The notes: a model not told the origin generated them from the sequence alone. Shown: positions 8,861 through 17,655, counted from the first letter of the stretch. The stretch: 46,185 bases of DNA from Alphaproteobacteria bacterium (GCA_019239415.1 JAFAZW010000077.1:1-46185), one strand, 5' to 3'. A program made the numbers and translations.

Positions 8861-8900
8861 TGGCCGCCCTCGACACGCTGCACAGGGCCGGGAACGATTG

Positions 8901-9752
8901 ATGGCGGATTTGCTTGCGGAGCAGGGTCACTCGAATCCGGTCGGCGAGCGGTTGCGCGCCGCGCGGGAGGAGAAGGGCCTCAGCCTCGACGACGTCGCCC
9001 GCCAGACCCGCATCCCGATCCGCCACCTCGAGCATATCGAGCGGGGCGAATGGGACGCGCTGCCGGCGATCACCTACAGCGTCGGTTTCGCCCGCTCCTA
9101 CGCCAACACGGTCGGCCTCGACGGCCCGGCGGTGGGCGCGGAGCTGCGCGAGCAATTGGGCGGCGCCCGCAGCAACGTCGCCGGTCCGGCGGCTTATTAC
9201 GAGCCGACCGACCCGGCGCGCGTGCCGCCGCGCTCGATCGTCCTCGTCGCGGCCATCCTCGCCGTGCTGCTCGTCGCCGGCTATCTCGTCTGGCGCAAGC
9301 AGGCGGTGGGCAACGCCCCCGACGAGGCGCAGATCGCCGACCGCACCACGCCCGCCGATCAGCCGCAGGCCGCGCCCGCCGGGCCGAGGCCCGCGCCCGC
9401 GTCTCAGCCCCAGCCGCCGGCCGCGCCGGCGACGGGACCGGTCGCGCTGAGCGCCACGCAGGACGTGTGGATGCGGGTCAGCGACGGTGCGAACCCCAAG
9501 GCGCTCTACATGGGGACGCTGAAGGCGGGGCAGCAATATCAGGTGCCGGCGACCGCCCAGGCGCCGACGGTGCGCACCGGCCGCGCCGACGCCGTCACCG
9601 TCACCGTCGGCGGCAAGCCGATCGGGCCGCTCGGCCCGCCCAACAAGACGATCTCGGTCAGCCTGAAGCCGGCCGACCTGGCCGGCCGGCCCGCCGCCGG
9701 CGCCGCGCCTGCGCCGAACGGACCCGCAGCCGCGCCCAGCGCCGCGCACTGA
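8901..9752 (+). CDS. RodZ-like membrane protein: N-terminal HTH, one TM segment, C-terminal DUF4115 domain
   Basis: The 283-residue product has the RodZ domain order. Residues 13-75 form the HTH_25 domain (VGERLRAAREEKGLSLDDVA then IPIRHLEHIERGEWDALP), which in RodZ contacts MreB at the membrane. One transmembrane helix lies at about 112-133 (SIVLVAAILAVLLVAGYLVW). A Pro/Ala-rich periplasmic linker follows, then a small beta domain at about 185-260 (DVWMRVSDGANPKALYMGTL). The role inferred is cell-shape maintenance, but such proteins are often annotated only as helix-turn-helix proteins. The start chosen is ATG 8901 after GGGAACGATTG; the frame stays open upstream through repeat DNA, which I judge non-coding. 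cpoB follows after 71 bases. Confidence 0.82.
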   Translation: MADLLAEQGHSNPVGERLRAAREEKGLSLDDVARQTRIPIRHLEHIERGEWDALPAITYSVGFARSYANTVGLDGPAVGAELREQLGGARSNVAGPAAYYEPTDPARVPPRSIVLVAAILAVLLVAGYLVWRKQAVGNAPDEAQIADRTTPADQPQAAPAGPRPAPASQPQPPAAPATGPVALSATQDVWMRVSDGANPKALYMGTLKAGQQYQVPATAQAPTVRTGRADAVTVTVGGKPIGPLGPPNKTISVSLKPADLAGRPAAGAAPAPNGPAAAPSAAH

Positions 9753-9823
9753 GCCGAAAAGCCACTTCATTCCAGCGTCTTGCCGCTCTAGGCTCCGGCC
9801 CGGGAGTTTAGCGGGGAGTAATT

Positions 9824-10774
9824 ATGCGCGTTCCGTTCGTGGCGGCCCTGATGGCCGCGAGCATCGCCGTGCCGGCCGCGGCCCAGCGGCCCGAGACGCC
9901 GGAGAAGAGGCTCGAGCGGATCGAGCAGCAGCTGCGCGCCGTCCAGCGCAAGGTCTTTCCCAGCGGCGCCCCGGAGGAGGTGACGCCGGAGATCACCCCC
10001 GGCAGCCCCGCCGCGGCGCCCGGCGGCGTGCCGGCGACGGCGCCGGTCGCCGACCTCACCGCGCGCATCGACGCGCTCGAGGCGCAGCTGCGCCAGCTCA
10101 CCGGCCAGGCCGAGGAGAACGGCCACCGCCTCGCCCTCACCGAGGAGGCGCTGAAGCAGCTTCGCGAGACGACCGCCTCGCGCCTCGCGGCCGTCGAGCA
10201 GGCCCAGACCGCAGCGCAGCAGCAGGCGCAGGCGACGACGCCGCCCCGGCTCCCGGAGGCGGTGCCGGAGGACAAGCCGGTCCGCCGCGCCGCCGCCTCC
10301 GCAACCAGGAAGAAGGCCGCGGCCGCGGATCCGGAATGGGTCCCCGCCGAGCGCGCCGAGGCCGAGCCGGCCGCGACCGCCGGCTCGACCGCCGAGGCCG
10401 CCTACAACGAAGGCTTCCACCTGTGGGAGCAGAAGAATTATCGGGCGGCGATTCCCAAGCTCCAGGCGGTGACCCGGACCTGGCCGAACGACCGCTTCGC
10501 CAGCTGGGCCGGCAATCTCGTCGGCCGCGCCTATCTCGACGACGGCAACCCGGCCGCCGCGGCCAAGGCCCTGCTCGCCAATTACGAGGCCAACCCCAAG
10601 GGCGAGCGCGCCGCCGACAGCCTGTTCTTCCTCGGCCAGGCGCTGGTCGCGCTGAAGAAGCCGTCGGACGCCTGCAAGGCCTATGACGAGCTGAAGGACG
10701 TCTACGGCGCGACGATGCGCGACTGGCTGAAGCAGCGCCTCCCCGCCGCGCGGGCGGCGGCCAAGTGCGGATAA
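9824..10774 (+). CDS. cpoB: Cell-division coordinator CpoB / YbgF, Tol-Pal associated
   Basis: A 316-residue periplasmic protein. Residues 1-21 are a Sec signal peptide (VPFVAALMAASIAVPAAAQ). A coiled-coil trimerisation region at about 27-125 follows, split by a Pro/Ala linker (LERIEQQLRAVQRKV; ARIDALEAQLRQLTGQ). TPR repeats sit at about 205-310 (AAYNEGFHLWEQKNYRAAIP, YLDDGNPAAAAKALLANYEA). CpoB links outer-membrane constriction by Tol-Pal with septal peptidoglycan synthesis. In alphaproteobacteria it normally follows pal and precedes tilS; here tilS follows after a REP element and a small antisense gene, and no pal or tol gene is next to it on the left. The ATG is preceded by GCGGGGAGTAATT, a clear ribosome site. 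Confidence 0.9.
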   Translation: MRVPFVAALMAASIAVPAAAQRPETPEKRLERIEQQLRAVQRKVFPSGAPEEVTPEITPGSPAAAPGGVPATAPVADLTARIDALEAQLRQLTGQAEENGHRLALTEEALKQLRETTASRLAAVEQAQTAAQQQAQATTPPRLPEAVPEDKPVRRAAASATRKKAAAADPEWVPAERAEAEPAATAGSTAEAAYNEGFHLWEQKNYRAAIPKLQAVTRTWPNDRFASWAGNLVGRAYLDDGNPAAAAKALLANYEANPKGERAADSLFFLGQALVALKKPSDACKAYDELKDVYGATMRDWLKQRLPAARAAAKCG

Positions 10775-10803
10775 GACCGCTCTCAGATCGCCGCTAGCTT
10801 CGA

Positions 10804-10926
10804 CGTCATGCCGGACGGAGGAACCCCATCAAAGTAGTACTTTGATGGGAACCCTGATCCGGCATCCACCTTTCCTGATTGGCCCTGAGGAGAGAAAGGT
10901 GGACCCCGGATCAAGTCCGGGGTGAC
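10804..10926. repeat. REP-like inverted repeat with one nested palindrome
   Basis: The outer arms run from CGTCATGCCGGACGG to CCGGGGTGACG. A second palindrome is nested at 10821-10854, with arms CCCATCAAAGT and ACTTTGATGGG around AGT, interrupting the left arm. It has the same architecture as the element at 4732-4896 but with one insert instead of two. Confidence 0.85.
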
Positions 10927-10929
10927 GAC

Positions 10930-11136
10930 TCAGCCTGAGCGCTCCTGGCCTTCGCCCCCCTTCCCCTCCCGCCGCGCCGCGCGTTCCTCATATTCGCGGG
11001 CCATCTGGAGCAATGTGTCGGCGACGTCGGTCGCGGTGACGCGGGCGGCGAGCCAGCGGCACTTCTCCGCCTGGGCCCGCAGGAATGCTGCATCTTCCGG
11101 CATCGGCAACCCGGCCGGGCCTTCGCGTTCGGCCAC
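10930..11136 (-). CDS. Small conserved hypothetical protein (68 residues)
   Basis: The product contains FLRAQAEKCRWLAARVTATD then VADTLLQMAREYEERAA, a helical pattern widespread in small alphaproteobacterial proteins of unknown function. The start is placed at the GTG at 11134-11136, because AAGGAGAGG lies 8 bases upstream of it. A GTG 24 bases further upstream would put that ribosome site inside the gene. It is cytoplasmic, charged and probably alpha-helical. It lies between cpoB and tilS on the opposite strand, so it interrupts the usual cpoB-tilS order. No function can be assigned. Confidence 0.7.
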   Translation of the reverse strand: MAEREGPAGLPMPEDAAFLRAQAEKCRWLAARVTATDVADTLLQMAREYEERAARREGKGGEGQERSG

Positions 11137-11286
11137 GTGCCGCTCCTCTCCTTGATCCACGTCAAGAACCTGTACTTAGCACCTGCTGTTGCGATCGTTT
11201 CTGAAGCGTAGCGGCAAGTGGTGGGCCTGCCGCGACCTGCCGTGCCCGGTTTTGCGCCGGCGCGTTCTCCTCTAGGCTGGCCAACC

Positions 11287-12288
11287 ATGGCGATCCTCCT
11301 CCCCGACGGCGCCCTGCTGGAGCGGTTTCGCGGCGATCTCGCGGCCCTGACGGACACGGAGCGCGTGGCGGTCGCCGTGTCGGGCGGGCCGGACAGCCTC
11401 GCCCTGCTCCTCCTTGCCGCCGCGGCGCGGCCCGGCGCGGTGGAAGCCGCGACCGTCGATCACGGACTCCGGCCGGAAAGCGCCGCCGAGGCGGCGTCCG
11501 TCGCCGGCATCTGCGCGGATCTCAGCGTCCCCCACGCGATCCTTCGCTGCGGCGTGGGCGATGGGCCGGCCGGGCTTCAGGCGGAGGCGCGCAAGGTCCG
11601 CTACGCCACGCTCGGAGACTGGATGGGACGGGAAGGATTGCAGGTCCTGCTCACCGCCCACCATGCCGACGACCAGGCCGAGACGTTGCTGATGCGCCTT
11701 CAGCGCGGCGCGGGAGTCGGCGGCCTGGCCGGGGTGCGGGCACGCGGGCCGCTGCCGGAGAGCGGCGGCCGCCTCGCCGTCTGCCGGCCGCTGCTCGCCT
11801 GGCGCCGCGCCGAGCTGGCCGCGATCGTCGCCGCGGCGGGGCTGACGCCTGTCGACGATCCGAGCAACGCCGACCCCTCGTTCGACCGCGCGCGGATCCG
11901 CCGGCGGATGGCCGAGGCGCCCTGGCTCGATGTCCCCGCCCTCGCCCGCAGCGCCGCCGCGCTGGCGCAGGCGGACGCGGCGCTGGATGCCGCGGCGGCG
12001 CGGCTGTTCGACGAGCGCGTGCGGCAGCCAGGGGGCGCGCAGGTGCGGCTCGACCCGCGCGGCGTCCCGGACGAACTGGTGCGCCGGCTCGTCCTGCGCT
12101 GCCTGCGCGCTGTCTCGCCGGCCGCGGCCCCGCGCGGCGAGCAGGTCAGCGGCCTGATCGCCGCACTGGCCGAAGGCGGCACCGCGACCCTCGCCGGCGT
12201 GAAGTGCCGCGGCGGCGAGACCTGGCATTTCGCGCCCGCGCCGCCGCGCCGGGCAAGGGCTGTGGCGGGCGCGAACCAACCGCGTTAG
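11287..12288 (+). CDS. tilS: tRNA(Ile)-lysidine synthetase TilS
   Basis: TilS attaches lysine to C34 of the minor tRNA-Ile(CAU), changing both its codon reading and charging. The P-loop SGGPDS (residues 32-37) of the PP-loop ATPase family is followed by VDHGLRPES and by TAHHADDQAETLLMRLQRGA, the TilS signature. The protein has 333 residues, so it carries the N-terminal catalytic domain and a short middle domain, with a reduced C-terminal region as is common in alphaproteobacteria. The start is taken at ATG 11287 (MAILLPDG); the frame is open upstream but that part has no conserved features. In many alphaproteobacteria ftsH follows directly; here ftsH is about 14 kb away on the other strand. 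Confidence 0.93.
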   Translation: MAILLPDGALLERFRGDLAALTDTERVAVAVSGGPDSLALLLLAAAARPGAVEAATVDHGLRPESAAEAASVAGICADLSVPHAILRCGVGDGPAGLQAEARKVRYATLGDWMGREGLQVLLTAHHADDQAETLLMRLQRGAGVGGLAGVRARGPLPESGGRLAVCRPLLAWRRAELAAIVAAAGLTPVDDPSNADPSFDRARIRRRMAEAPWLDVPALARSAAALAQADAALDAAAARLFDERVRQPGGAQVRLDPRGVPDELVRRLVLRCLRAVSPAAAPRGEQVSGLIAALAEGGTATLAGVKCRGGETWHFAPAPPRRARAVAGANQPR

Positions 12289-12316
12289 GCTCCGGGCGAA
12301 CCACCGGAGGACCCGC

Positions 12317-14068
12317 ATGCGCCCAGCCCTCGCCGCCGCTCTCGCCCTCGTCGCCATCGCCGCGCCCGCGCGCGCCGCCCCGGCCGACGACCTCCACCGG
12401 CTGATGGACGAACATTATGCCTGGCTGCTGCGCGAGAGCCCGACCTATGCGACCTCGCTCGGCGTCCACGACTACGACCGGCAGATCGAGGACCTCAGCC
12501 TCGCCGCGGCCGACCGCCGCGTCCGCGAGGCCGGCGCCTTCCTCGCCCGGCTCGATGCCATCCCCGCCGACGCGCTGTCGCCGGCGGACCGGGTGAACCG
12601 CGCCATCCTGCGCCGTAGCCTGGCCGAGGGGATCGAAGGCAACCGGTTCGGACAGCGGATGATGCTGTTCACGACCTATGCCGGCTGGCACCAGAATTTC
12701 GCCGGCCTCGCCGACAATCTGCCGTTCCGCAGCCGCGGCGACTATGACAGCTACCTCGCCCGGCTCGAACAATATCCGAAGATGAACGACACCGCGCTCG
12801 ACATCACGGCGCGCGCCGTGCGCGAGGGCTACGTGCTGCCCTGCTCGGTGCTCGGCAACACCGAGAAGAGCATCGCCGGCGTGATCGCCGAGGATCCGGC
12901 CAGGTCGCGCTTCTACGAGCCGTTCGCGCGGCCCCGCCCGGCCGACATGAGCGAAGCGGACTGGGCGGCGATGCAGGCGCGCGCGCGGCGGGTCATCGTC
13001 GACGTGCTCAACCCGGCTTATGCCAAGCATCTCGCTTTCTACCGCACCCAATATGCGCCGCGTTGCGCGAAGGTGGACAGCGTGTCGGCCGAGCCCGGCG
13101 GGCGCGATTATTATGCCTTCCGCGTCCGCCAGGAGACGACGACGGACCTCACGCCGGACCAGATCCACGACATCGGCCTCAAGGAGGCGGCGCGCATCCG
13201 GGCGGACATGGACCGCGTGGCGCGGGAGGCGGGGTTCGCGAGCCGCGAGGCCTTCATCCGCGACCTCCACACCAACCCGAGATATTTCGTGACGACGCCG
13301 GAGGCGCTGCTCAAGGAGACCGCCTTCGTCAACAAGACCGTCGACGGCAAGATGCCGCACTATTTCGGCCGGCTGCCGCGCCTGCCCTACGGCATCCGGC
13401 CGATCCCGGCGGAGACCGCGGAGGGGACCACGACCGCTTATTACCAGCCGGGGTCGCCGGCGAGCGGGGTGGCGGGGACCTATTATGTCAACACGTCCAA
13501 GCTCGACCAGCGGCCGCTGTGGGAGATACCGGCGCTCAGCCTCCACGAGAGCGTGCCCGGGCACCATAACCAGATCGCGCTCCAGCAGGAGCTCGACCTC
13601 GCCCCGTTCCGCCGCCACTTCACCTCGTTCACCGCCTTCACCGAGGGCTGGGGCCTCTATGCCGAGAGCCTCGGCGAGGAGATGGGGCTCTACGACACGC
13701 CGGCGAAGAAGATGGGCCAGCTCTCCTACCAGGCGTGGCGGGCGGCGCGGCTGGTCGTCGACACGGGCATCCACGCCAAGGGCTGGACCAAGGCGCAGGC
13801 GGTCGCCTTCATGCGCGAGAATACCGCGCTGACCGACGCGAACATCGACGCGGAGGTCAACCGCTACATCAGCTGGCCCGGCCAGGCGCTGGGCTACAAG
13901 ATCGGCGAGCTCAAGATCCGCGAGCTGAGGACGCGGGCCGAGCGGGCGCTGGGGCCGAAGTTCGACATCCGCCGCTTCCACGACGCGGTGCTGGGGCAAG
14001 GCTCGGTCCCGCTCGACGTGCTCGAGGCGCAGATCGACTCGTGGATCGCCGCCGAGAAGGCGCGGTGA
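12317..14068 (+). CDS. DUF885 family protein with Sec signal (second copy)
   Basis: A 583-residue exported protein. Residues 1-22 are a Sec signal peptide (PALAAALALVAIAAPARAA). The metal motif is HESVPGH (H410, E411, H416), followed by TAFTEGWGLYAESLGEEMG, matching the layout of the DUF885 protein at 781-2610. Other shared blocks are RLVVDTGIHAKGW and PGQALGYKIGELKIRELR. It is a metallopeptidase-like fold with no firmly assigned substrate. It overlaps the following SGNH hydrolase gene by four bases (GTGA), so translation is probably coupled. The ribosome site is CCGGAGGACCCGC. The two DUF885 copies are clearly diverged paralogues rather than a recent duplication, since only core motifs match. 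Confidence 0.9.
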   Translation: MRPALAAALALVAIAAPARAAPADDLHRLMDEHYAWLLRESPTYATSLGVHDYDRQIEDLSLAAADRRVREAGAFLARLDAIPADALSPADRVNRAILRRSLAEGIEGNRFGQRMMLFTTYAGWHQNFAGLADNLPFRSRGDYDSYLARLEQYPKMNDTALDITARAVREGYVLPCSVLGNTEKSIAGVIAEDPARSRFYEPFARPRPADMSEADWAAMQARARRVIVDVLNPAYAKHLAFYRTQYAPRCAKVDSVSAEPGGRDYYAFRVRQETTTDLTPDQIHDIGLKEAARIRADMDRVAREAGFASREAFIRDLHTNPRYFVTTPEALLKETAFVNKTVDGKMPHYFGRLPRLPYGIRPIPAETAEGTTTAYYQPGSPASGVAGTYYVNTSKLDQRPLWEIPALSLHESVPGHHNQIALQQELDLAPFRRHFTSFTAFTEGWGLYAESLGEEMGLYDTPAKKMGQLSYQAWRAARLVVDTGIHAKGWTKAQAVAFMRENTALTDANIDAEVNRYISWPGQALGYKIGELKIRELRTRAERALGPKFDIRRFHDAVLGQGSVPLDVLEAQIDSWIAAEKAR

Positions 14069-14790
14069 GCGTCGACCGACGCGACTTCCTCGCCGGCGCG
14101 CTCGGCGGTGCGGCGGCGGGCGGCGACGCCTGGCAGGACCTGTTCGAGCGGGGGCTGCTCAAGGATCCCGCCGGCCTCGAGCGCTACCGCGGCGACAATG
14201 CGCGCCTGCGGGCGAGCGGCGAACGCGTCGACATCGTGTTCCTCGGCGATTCGATCACGGAAGGGTGGAAGGCGAAGCAGCCGGGCTTCTTCCGCGCCGG
14301 TCGCGTCTGCCGCGGCATCAGCGGCCAGACCACGCCGCAGATGCTGCTGCGCTTCATGGCCGACGTCGTCGACCTGAAGCCGCGCGCGGTGCACATCATG
14401 GCCGGGACCAACGACGTCGCCGGCAATACCGGCCCGATGACGCCGGAGATGAGTGAGGACAATATCCGGGCGATGGCGGCGATCGCCCGGCAGTTCGGGA
14501 TCACGCTGCTGCTCGCCTCGATCCCGCCCGCCGCGGGCTTCCCCTGGCGGCCGGGGCTGGAGACGCGGCGGCCGATCGCCGGGCTCAATGCGTGGCTCCG
14601 CCGCTTCGCGGCCGGGAGCGGCGCGACCTGGGTCGATTACGGCCGCGTCCTCGACGACGGCACCGGCGCGATGCGGCCGGGTCTCGCGCAGGACGGCGTG
14701 CATCCGACCGAGGCCGGCTACGCGGCGATGGCGACGGTGATCGAGCCGCTCCTCGCGCGGCTGCAGCTTCATTCGCGGGCGAGATCCTGA
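14065..14790 (+). CDS. SGNH/GDSL hydrolase, probably exported
   Basis: The 241-residue product starts at a GTG overlapping the stop of the DUF885 gene. Block I is GDSIT with nucleophile S63; block III is AGTNDVAGN; block V is DGVHPTEAGY with the catalytic Asp and His. Residues 4-20 (DRRDFLAGALGGAAAGG) look like a weak twin-arginine signal, so periplasmic location is possible. Family members are esterases or lipases acting on acyl or carbohydrate esters; the substrate is unknown. The 3' end overlaps the convergent ABC permease gene by 22 bases. Confidence 0.88.
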   Translation: MSVDRRDFLAGALGGAAAGGDAWQDLFERGLLKDPAGLERYRGDNARLRASGERVDIVFLGDSITEGWKAKQPGFFRAGRVCRGISGQTTPQMLLRFMADVVDLKPRAVHIMAGTNDVAGNTGPMTPEMSEDNIRAMAAIARQFGITLLLASIPPAAGFPWRPGLETRRPIAGLNAWLRRFAAGSGATWVDYGRVLDDGTGAMRPGLAQDGVHPTEAGYAAMATVIEPLLARLQLHSRARS

Positions 14791-15575
14791 CGCGCGAACA
14801 GGAAAGCGGCGAGACCGTAGCTCAGCACCGACCACAGGCCGAGGACGGCGGCCCCGATCGCCGCCGCCGCCGACGACGCGCCCGGCGCATCCGGCGTGGC
14901 GGCAAGCCAGCTGCGCACCGCGTCGGCCGCGAGGGTCGGCAGCGGGATCGCCGCGAGGGCGTTGCCGGAGAGGTTGAGCACCGCCTCGGCTCCGGCGGCG
15001 AAGAAGGCGAGGAGGAAGACGGGGAGCAGGGTGCCGAGTTGCGAGCGCGTCAGGACGGCGAGCAGAGCGGCCGTGCCGCCGAGCGCAACCAGCTCGGCGA
15101 GCGAGACGGCGCAGGCGAGGCCGAGATGCGCCAGCGTCGCCGGCGGCGCGTCGGTCACCGCCACCTTGCGCACCAGCGGCACGGCAAGGCTCGCGGCGAG
15201 GTCGCCGGCGAGGAGCAGCAGGAGGCTCGCGGCCGCCAGCAGGCAGAAGCCGAGCGCCTTGGCGCCGAACAAGGCGCCGCGCGGCGCCCGCGGGACAATC
15301 AGCCGCCAGGTGGCGTGGCGGTACTCGACGGTGAAGAAGGCGGCGGCGCCGACGGCGTAGAAGAGCTGCGCGACCGGGTTGCCCGCCAGCGAGACGGCGC
15401 GGATCGCCGAGCGGACCGGGTGGACCGCCGTCCCGACCCCGGCCGTGGAGGGAATGGCGAGCTCGAGGACGAAAGCGGCGAAGGTGCTGAACAACGGCAC
15501 CGCCGCGAATCCCCACACCAGGCTGCCGCGCTGGCGGAGTTGCTTGCGGAGCTCGGCGCGGAGCGGGAGGCTCAT
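14769..15575 (-). CDS. ABC-2 type transporter permease
   Basis: A 268-residue membrane protein with about six transmembrane helices, for example LVWGFAAVPLFSTFAAFVLE, LLAAASLLLLLAGDLAAS and AAAIGAAVLGLWSVLSYGLA. The N-terminal SLPLRAELRKQLRQRGSLVW and FFTVEYRHATWRLIVPRAPR are typical of ABC-2 permeases of the bacitracin or multidrug efflux type. It partners with the ATPase encoded directly upstream; the ATPase stop and this start overlap as ATGA. Substrate unknown. Convergent with the SGNH hydrolase gene. Confidence 0.88.
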   Translation of the reverse strand: MSLPLRAELRKQLRQRGSLVWGFAAVPLFSTFAAFVLELAIPSTAGVGTAVHPVRSAIRAVSLAGNPVAQLFYAVGAAAFFTVEYRHATWRLIVPRAPRGALFGAKALGFCLLAAASLLLLLAGDLAASLAVPLVRKVAVTDAPPATLAHLGLACAVSLAELVALGGTAALLAVLTRSQLGTLLPVFLLAFFAAGAEAVLNLSGNALAAIPLPTLAADAVRSWLAATPDAPGASSAAAAIGAAVLGLWSVLSYGLAAFLFARQDLARE

Positions 15576-16432
15576 GCCTCGCCCCCGAAGTAGCGCTCGA
15601 GCCCGGGCCGCACCCAGCGCGCTTCGTAGACGGCGACGCCGTCGTCGGCGAGCGCCTTGAGCAACGCCGGCACGTCCGCGCGCCGGACCCCCACCGCGAT
15701 GCCGCCGCGATCGGGCGTGCCGCGGTCGCCGACGCGGGCGAGGGCGCGGTCCACCGGGGCGACGTCGAGCCACAGCCGCTCGCCGGCGGCGAGCAGCGTG
15801 TCGAGCGTGCCCTCGGCGGCGAGCCGGCCCTGGTCGAGGATTGCGACGCGGTCGCACAGGCGCTCGACCTCGTCGAGCAGGTGGCTCGAGAAGAGGATCG
15901 TCATCCCCTCCCCCGCCAGCGCCCGCAGCAGCCGCCGCAGCTCCGCGGTCCCCGGCGGATCGAGGCCGTTGGCCGGCTCGTCGAGCAGCAGCAGGTCCGG
16001 CGCGCCGATCAACGCGGCGGCGATGCCCAGGCGCTGCTTCATGCCGAGCGAAAAATCGCCGACCGGCCGATCCGCGGCTTCCGACAGGCCGACGCGCTCG
16101 AGCAGCCCGCCCGCGTCGATGGCGACGCCGGAGGTATCGGCGAGGATCAGCAGCGTCTCCACCGCCGTCAGGAACGGATAGAAGCTCGCGCTCTCGACGA
16201 GCGCGCCGAGGCGTCGCCGGCCGGCCGGCGATGCCGGCGCTCCGAACAGTCGCACCGATCCGGCGTCGGCGAAGACGAGGCCGGCGACGATCCGCATCAG
16301 CGTGCTCTTGCCGGCCCCGTTCGCGCCGAGCAGGCCGTAGATCCCGCCCCCGGGAACGGTCAGCGACAGCCCGTCGAGCGCCCGGACGCCGCCGTAGCGC
16401 TTCGACACGCCCTCGATCTCGATCGCCCCCAT
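15572..16432 (-). CDS. ABC transporter ATP-binding protein
   Basis: A 286-residue ATPase of the ABC-2 exporter type. Walker A is GANGAGKS (residues 36-43), the signature is FSLGMKQRLGIA, Walker B is LLLLDEPANGLDP, and the switch His is in SSHLLDE. The C-terminal extension of about 80 residues is usual for BcrA or CcmA-like ATPases. It energises the permease encoded next. A complete two-gene exporter is therefore present. No regulator of the BceRS kind is adjacent. Confidence 0.93.
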   Translation of the reverse strand: MGAIEIEGVSKRYGGVRALDGLSLTVPGGGIYGLLGANGAGKSTLMRIVAGLVFADAGSVRLFGAPASPAGRRRLGALVESASFYPFLTAVETLLILADTSGVAIDAGGLLERVGLSEAADRPVGDFSLGMKQRLGIAAALIGAPDLLLLDEPANGLDPPGTAELRRLLRALAGEGMTILFSSHLLDEVERLCDRVAILDQGRLAAEGTLDTLLAAGERLWLDVAPVDRALARVGDRGTPDRGGIAVGVRRADVPALLKALADDGVAVYEARWVRPGLERYFGGEA

Positions 16433-16521
16433 GGGCGCAGCATCGCCCGCGGCGGAGGGTCAGCGCAAGTGAAGATGGGTGCGGGGGCGCCCGCATAGAC
16501 GCGCGAGCCGGTGCCTTCCTG

Positions 16522-16678
16522 CCTCCCTACCGCGCAGCGGCGGGGAGGGGGACCAGCGAAGCTGGTGGAGGGGTAGCGGCCCGCTGCCGTCGCCGTCGTG
16601 CGTGAGAGCCGCGGATTCCGCGGCAATTACCCCTCCACCACCTTCGGTGGTCCCCCTCCCCATCTGGCGATGGGGAGG
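16522..16678. repeat. Facing pair of GGTGGAGGGG-type repeats
   Basis: The left copy at 16522-16573 and the complementary right copy at 16630-16678 are separated by a GC-rich spacer. They share CTCCACC and GGTCCCCCTCCCC blocks with the elements at 8526, 32821 and 35371. The pair occupies the gap between the ABC ATPase and the secreted protein at 16711. Confidence 0.8.
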
Positions 16679-16710
16679 CCGAAAGGATCGCTCTCGCACC
16701 CGGATTCAGC

Positions 16711-17115
16711 CTACCGTCCCGGCTCCGCGCTGGCCTTGGCGCGCTCGCCGCGGGCGGTGCGGACGAGGTCGGCCCAGCAGCCGGTGAAGCCGCCGGGGCC
16801 GACGGTCGAGCAGCTCTGGATGCCGGTGCGGCCGACATATTCGAGGCTCTGCGCCCGCTCGGCCCAGCTGGTGCTCGCCGGATCGTCGGTCGCCTCGCGG
16901 TCGCGTATCTCCTTCGGGATGCGATAGCGCTCGTTGTCGGGCCGTCGGGCGCAGATGACGATCTCCCCGGCCGAGCCCGCGGTCGGGCAGCGCTCGGTGC
17001 CGTAGACGGTGACGCGGGTGATCCGCTCGGTCGGCGCCTGGGCGGACCCGGCGGTCGGCACCAGGCAGGCGGCGGCGCCGCCGACGAGGATGGGAAGATA
17101 CAGCGCGGCTCTCAT
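16711..17115 (-). CDS. Secreted conserved hypothetical protein, paralogue of the next gene
   Basis: A 134-residue protein with a signal peptide at residues 1-26 (LYLPILVGGAAACLVPTAGS then AQA). The mature part has VTVYGTERCP, EIVICARRPDNERYRIP, AQSLEYVGRTGIQSCSTVGP and FTGCWADLVRTARGERA. The neighbour at 17169-17651 has the same blocks in the same order, so the two are tandem paralogues. The paired Cys residues suggest periplasmic disulphides. The family is known to me only as hypothetical in sphingomonads. Function unknown. Confidence 0.75.
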   Translation of the reverse strand: MRAALYLPILVGGAAACLVPTAGSAQAPTERITRVTVYGTERCPTAGSAGEIVICARRPDNERYRIPKEIRDREATDDPASTSWAERAQSLEYVGRTGIQSCSTVGPGGFTGCWADLVRTARGERAKASAEPGR

Positions 17116-17168
17116 GCTCCGCCTCCTTCAGCTGCCCAAAGAAGGTGCGGAAAGCCGCTTTGTTCCCG

Positions 17169-17651
17169 TCACTTGGGCGGCGGCGTGCCCTCGTCCTCGG
17201 CGCGCGCGGCGGCGTCGATCTTCGACAGGCGCTCGCGCCGCGCTTCCTCGATCAGCCGGTTCCAGTTGACCTCGTCGCGGGACGCCCGCTCGGCCCGGGC
17301 GGCGCGGACCATGTCGCTGAAGCAGCCGGTCCAGCCGCCCGCCCCGGACGGGCTGCAGCTGCCGATGCCGCTGCGGCCGACATATTCGAGCGCCTGCGCG
17401 TTGTTCGCCCAGCTCTGGTTCCTCGGGTCGTTGGGATCGTCGCGCAGCCGCTCGGGGATGCGGTAGCGCTCGCGCTCCGGCTTGCGGACGCAGATGACGA
17501 TCTCGTCGTCGCTGCTCTTCTTGCAGGGATCGTTACCGTAGACGATGAGCTGGTTGACCTTCTCGTCGCCGGGCCTGGGCGCGGCGGCGGCCCGAGCCGG
17601 GGCCGCGCCGAGGGCGCCGGCGAGCAACGCGGCGGCGAGCATAATCTTCAT
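17169..17651 (-). CDS. Secreted conserved hypothetical protein, tandem paralogue
   Basis: A 160-residue protein starting at the ATG at 17649-17651, with a signal peptide (IMLAAALLAGALGAAPARA). The blocks LIVYGNDPCK, EIVICVRKPERERYRIPERL, AQALEYVGRSGIGSCSPSGA and WTGCFSDMVRAARAERA match those of the gene at 16711-17115. It has an additional charged C-terminal helix (WNRLIEEARRERLSKIDAAA). The dsbB gene two genes upstream is compatible with disulphide formation in this family, which is inference. It follows coq7 with a gap of only 4 bases, so it may be in the same transcript. Confidence 0.77.
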   Translation of the reverse strand: MKIMLAAALLAGALGAAPARAAAAPRPGDEKVNQLIVYGNDPCKKSSDDEIVICVRKPERERYRIPERLRDDPNDPRNQSWANNAQALEYVGRSGIGSCSPSGAGGWTGCFSDMVRAARAERASRDEVNWNRLIEEARRERLSKIDAAARAEDEGTPPPK

Positions 17652-17655
17652 CGGG

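Noticed and set aside
8568-8900. An N-terminal extension of the RodZ-like protein through the repeat
   Set aside because: The frame is open but consists of translated repeat DNA; ATG 8901 gives the normal family N-terminus.
6147-9770. A 1207-codon open frame antisense to ptsP and the RodZ-like gene
   Set aside because: Such long antisense frames arise from the high GC content; the translation is Arg- and Gly-rich with no domain, and the plus-strand genes are well supported.
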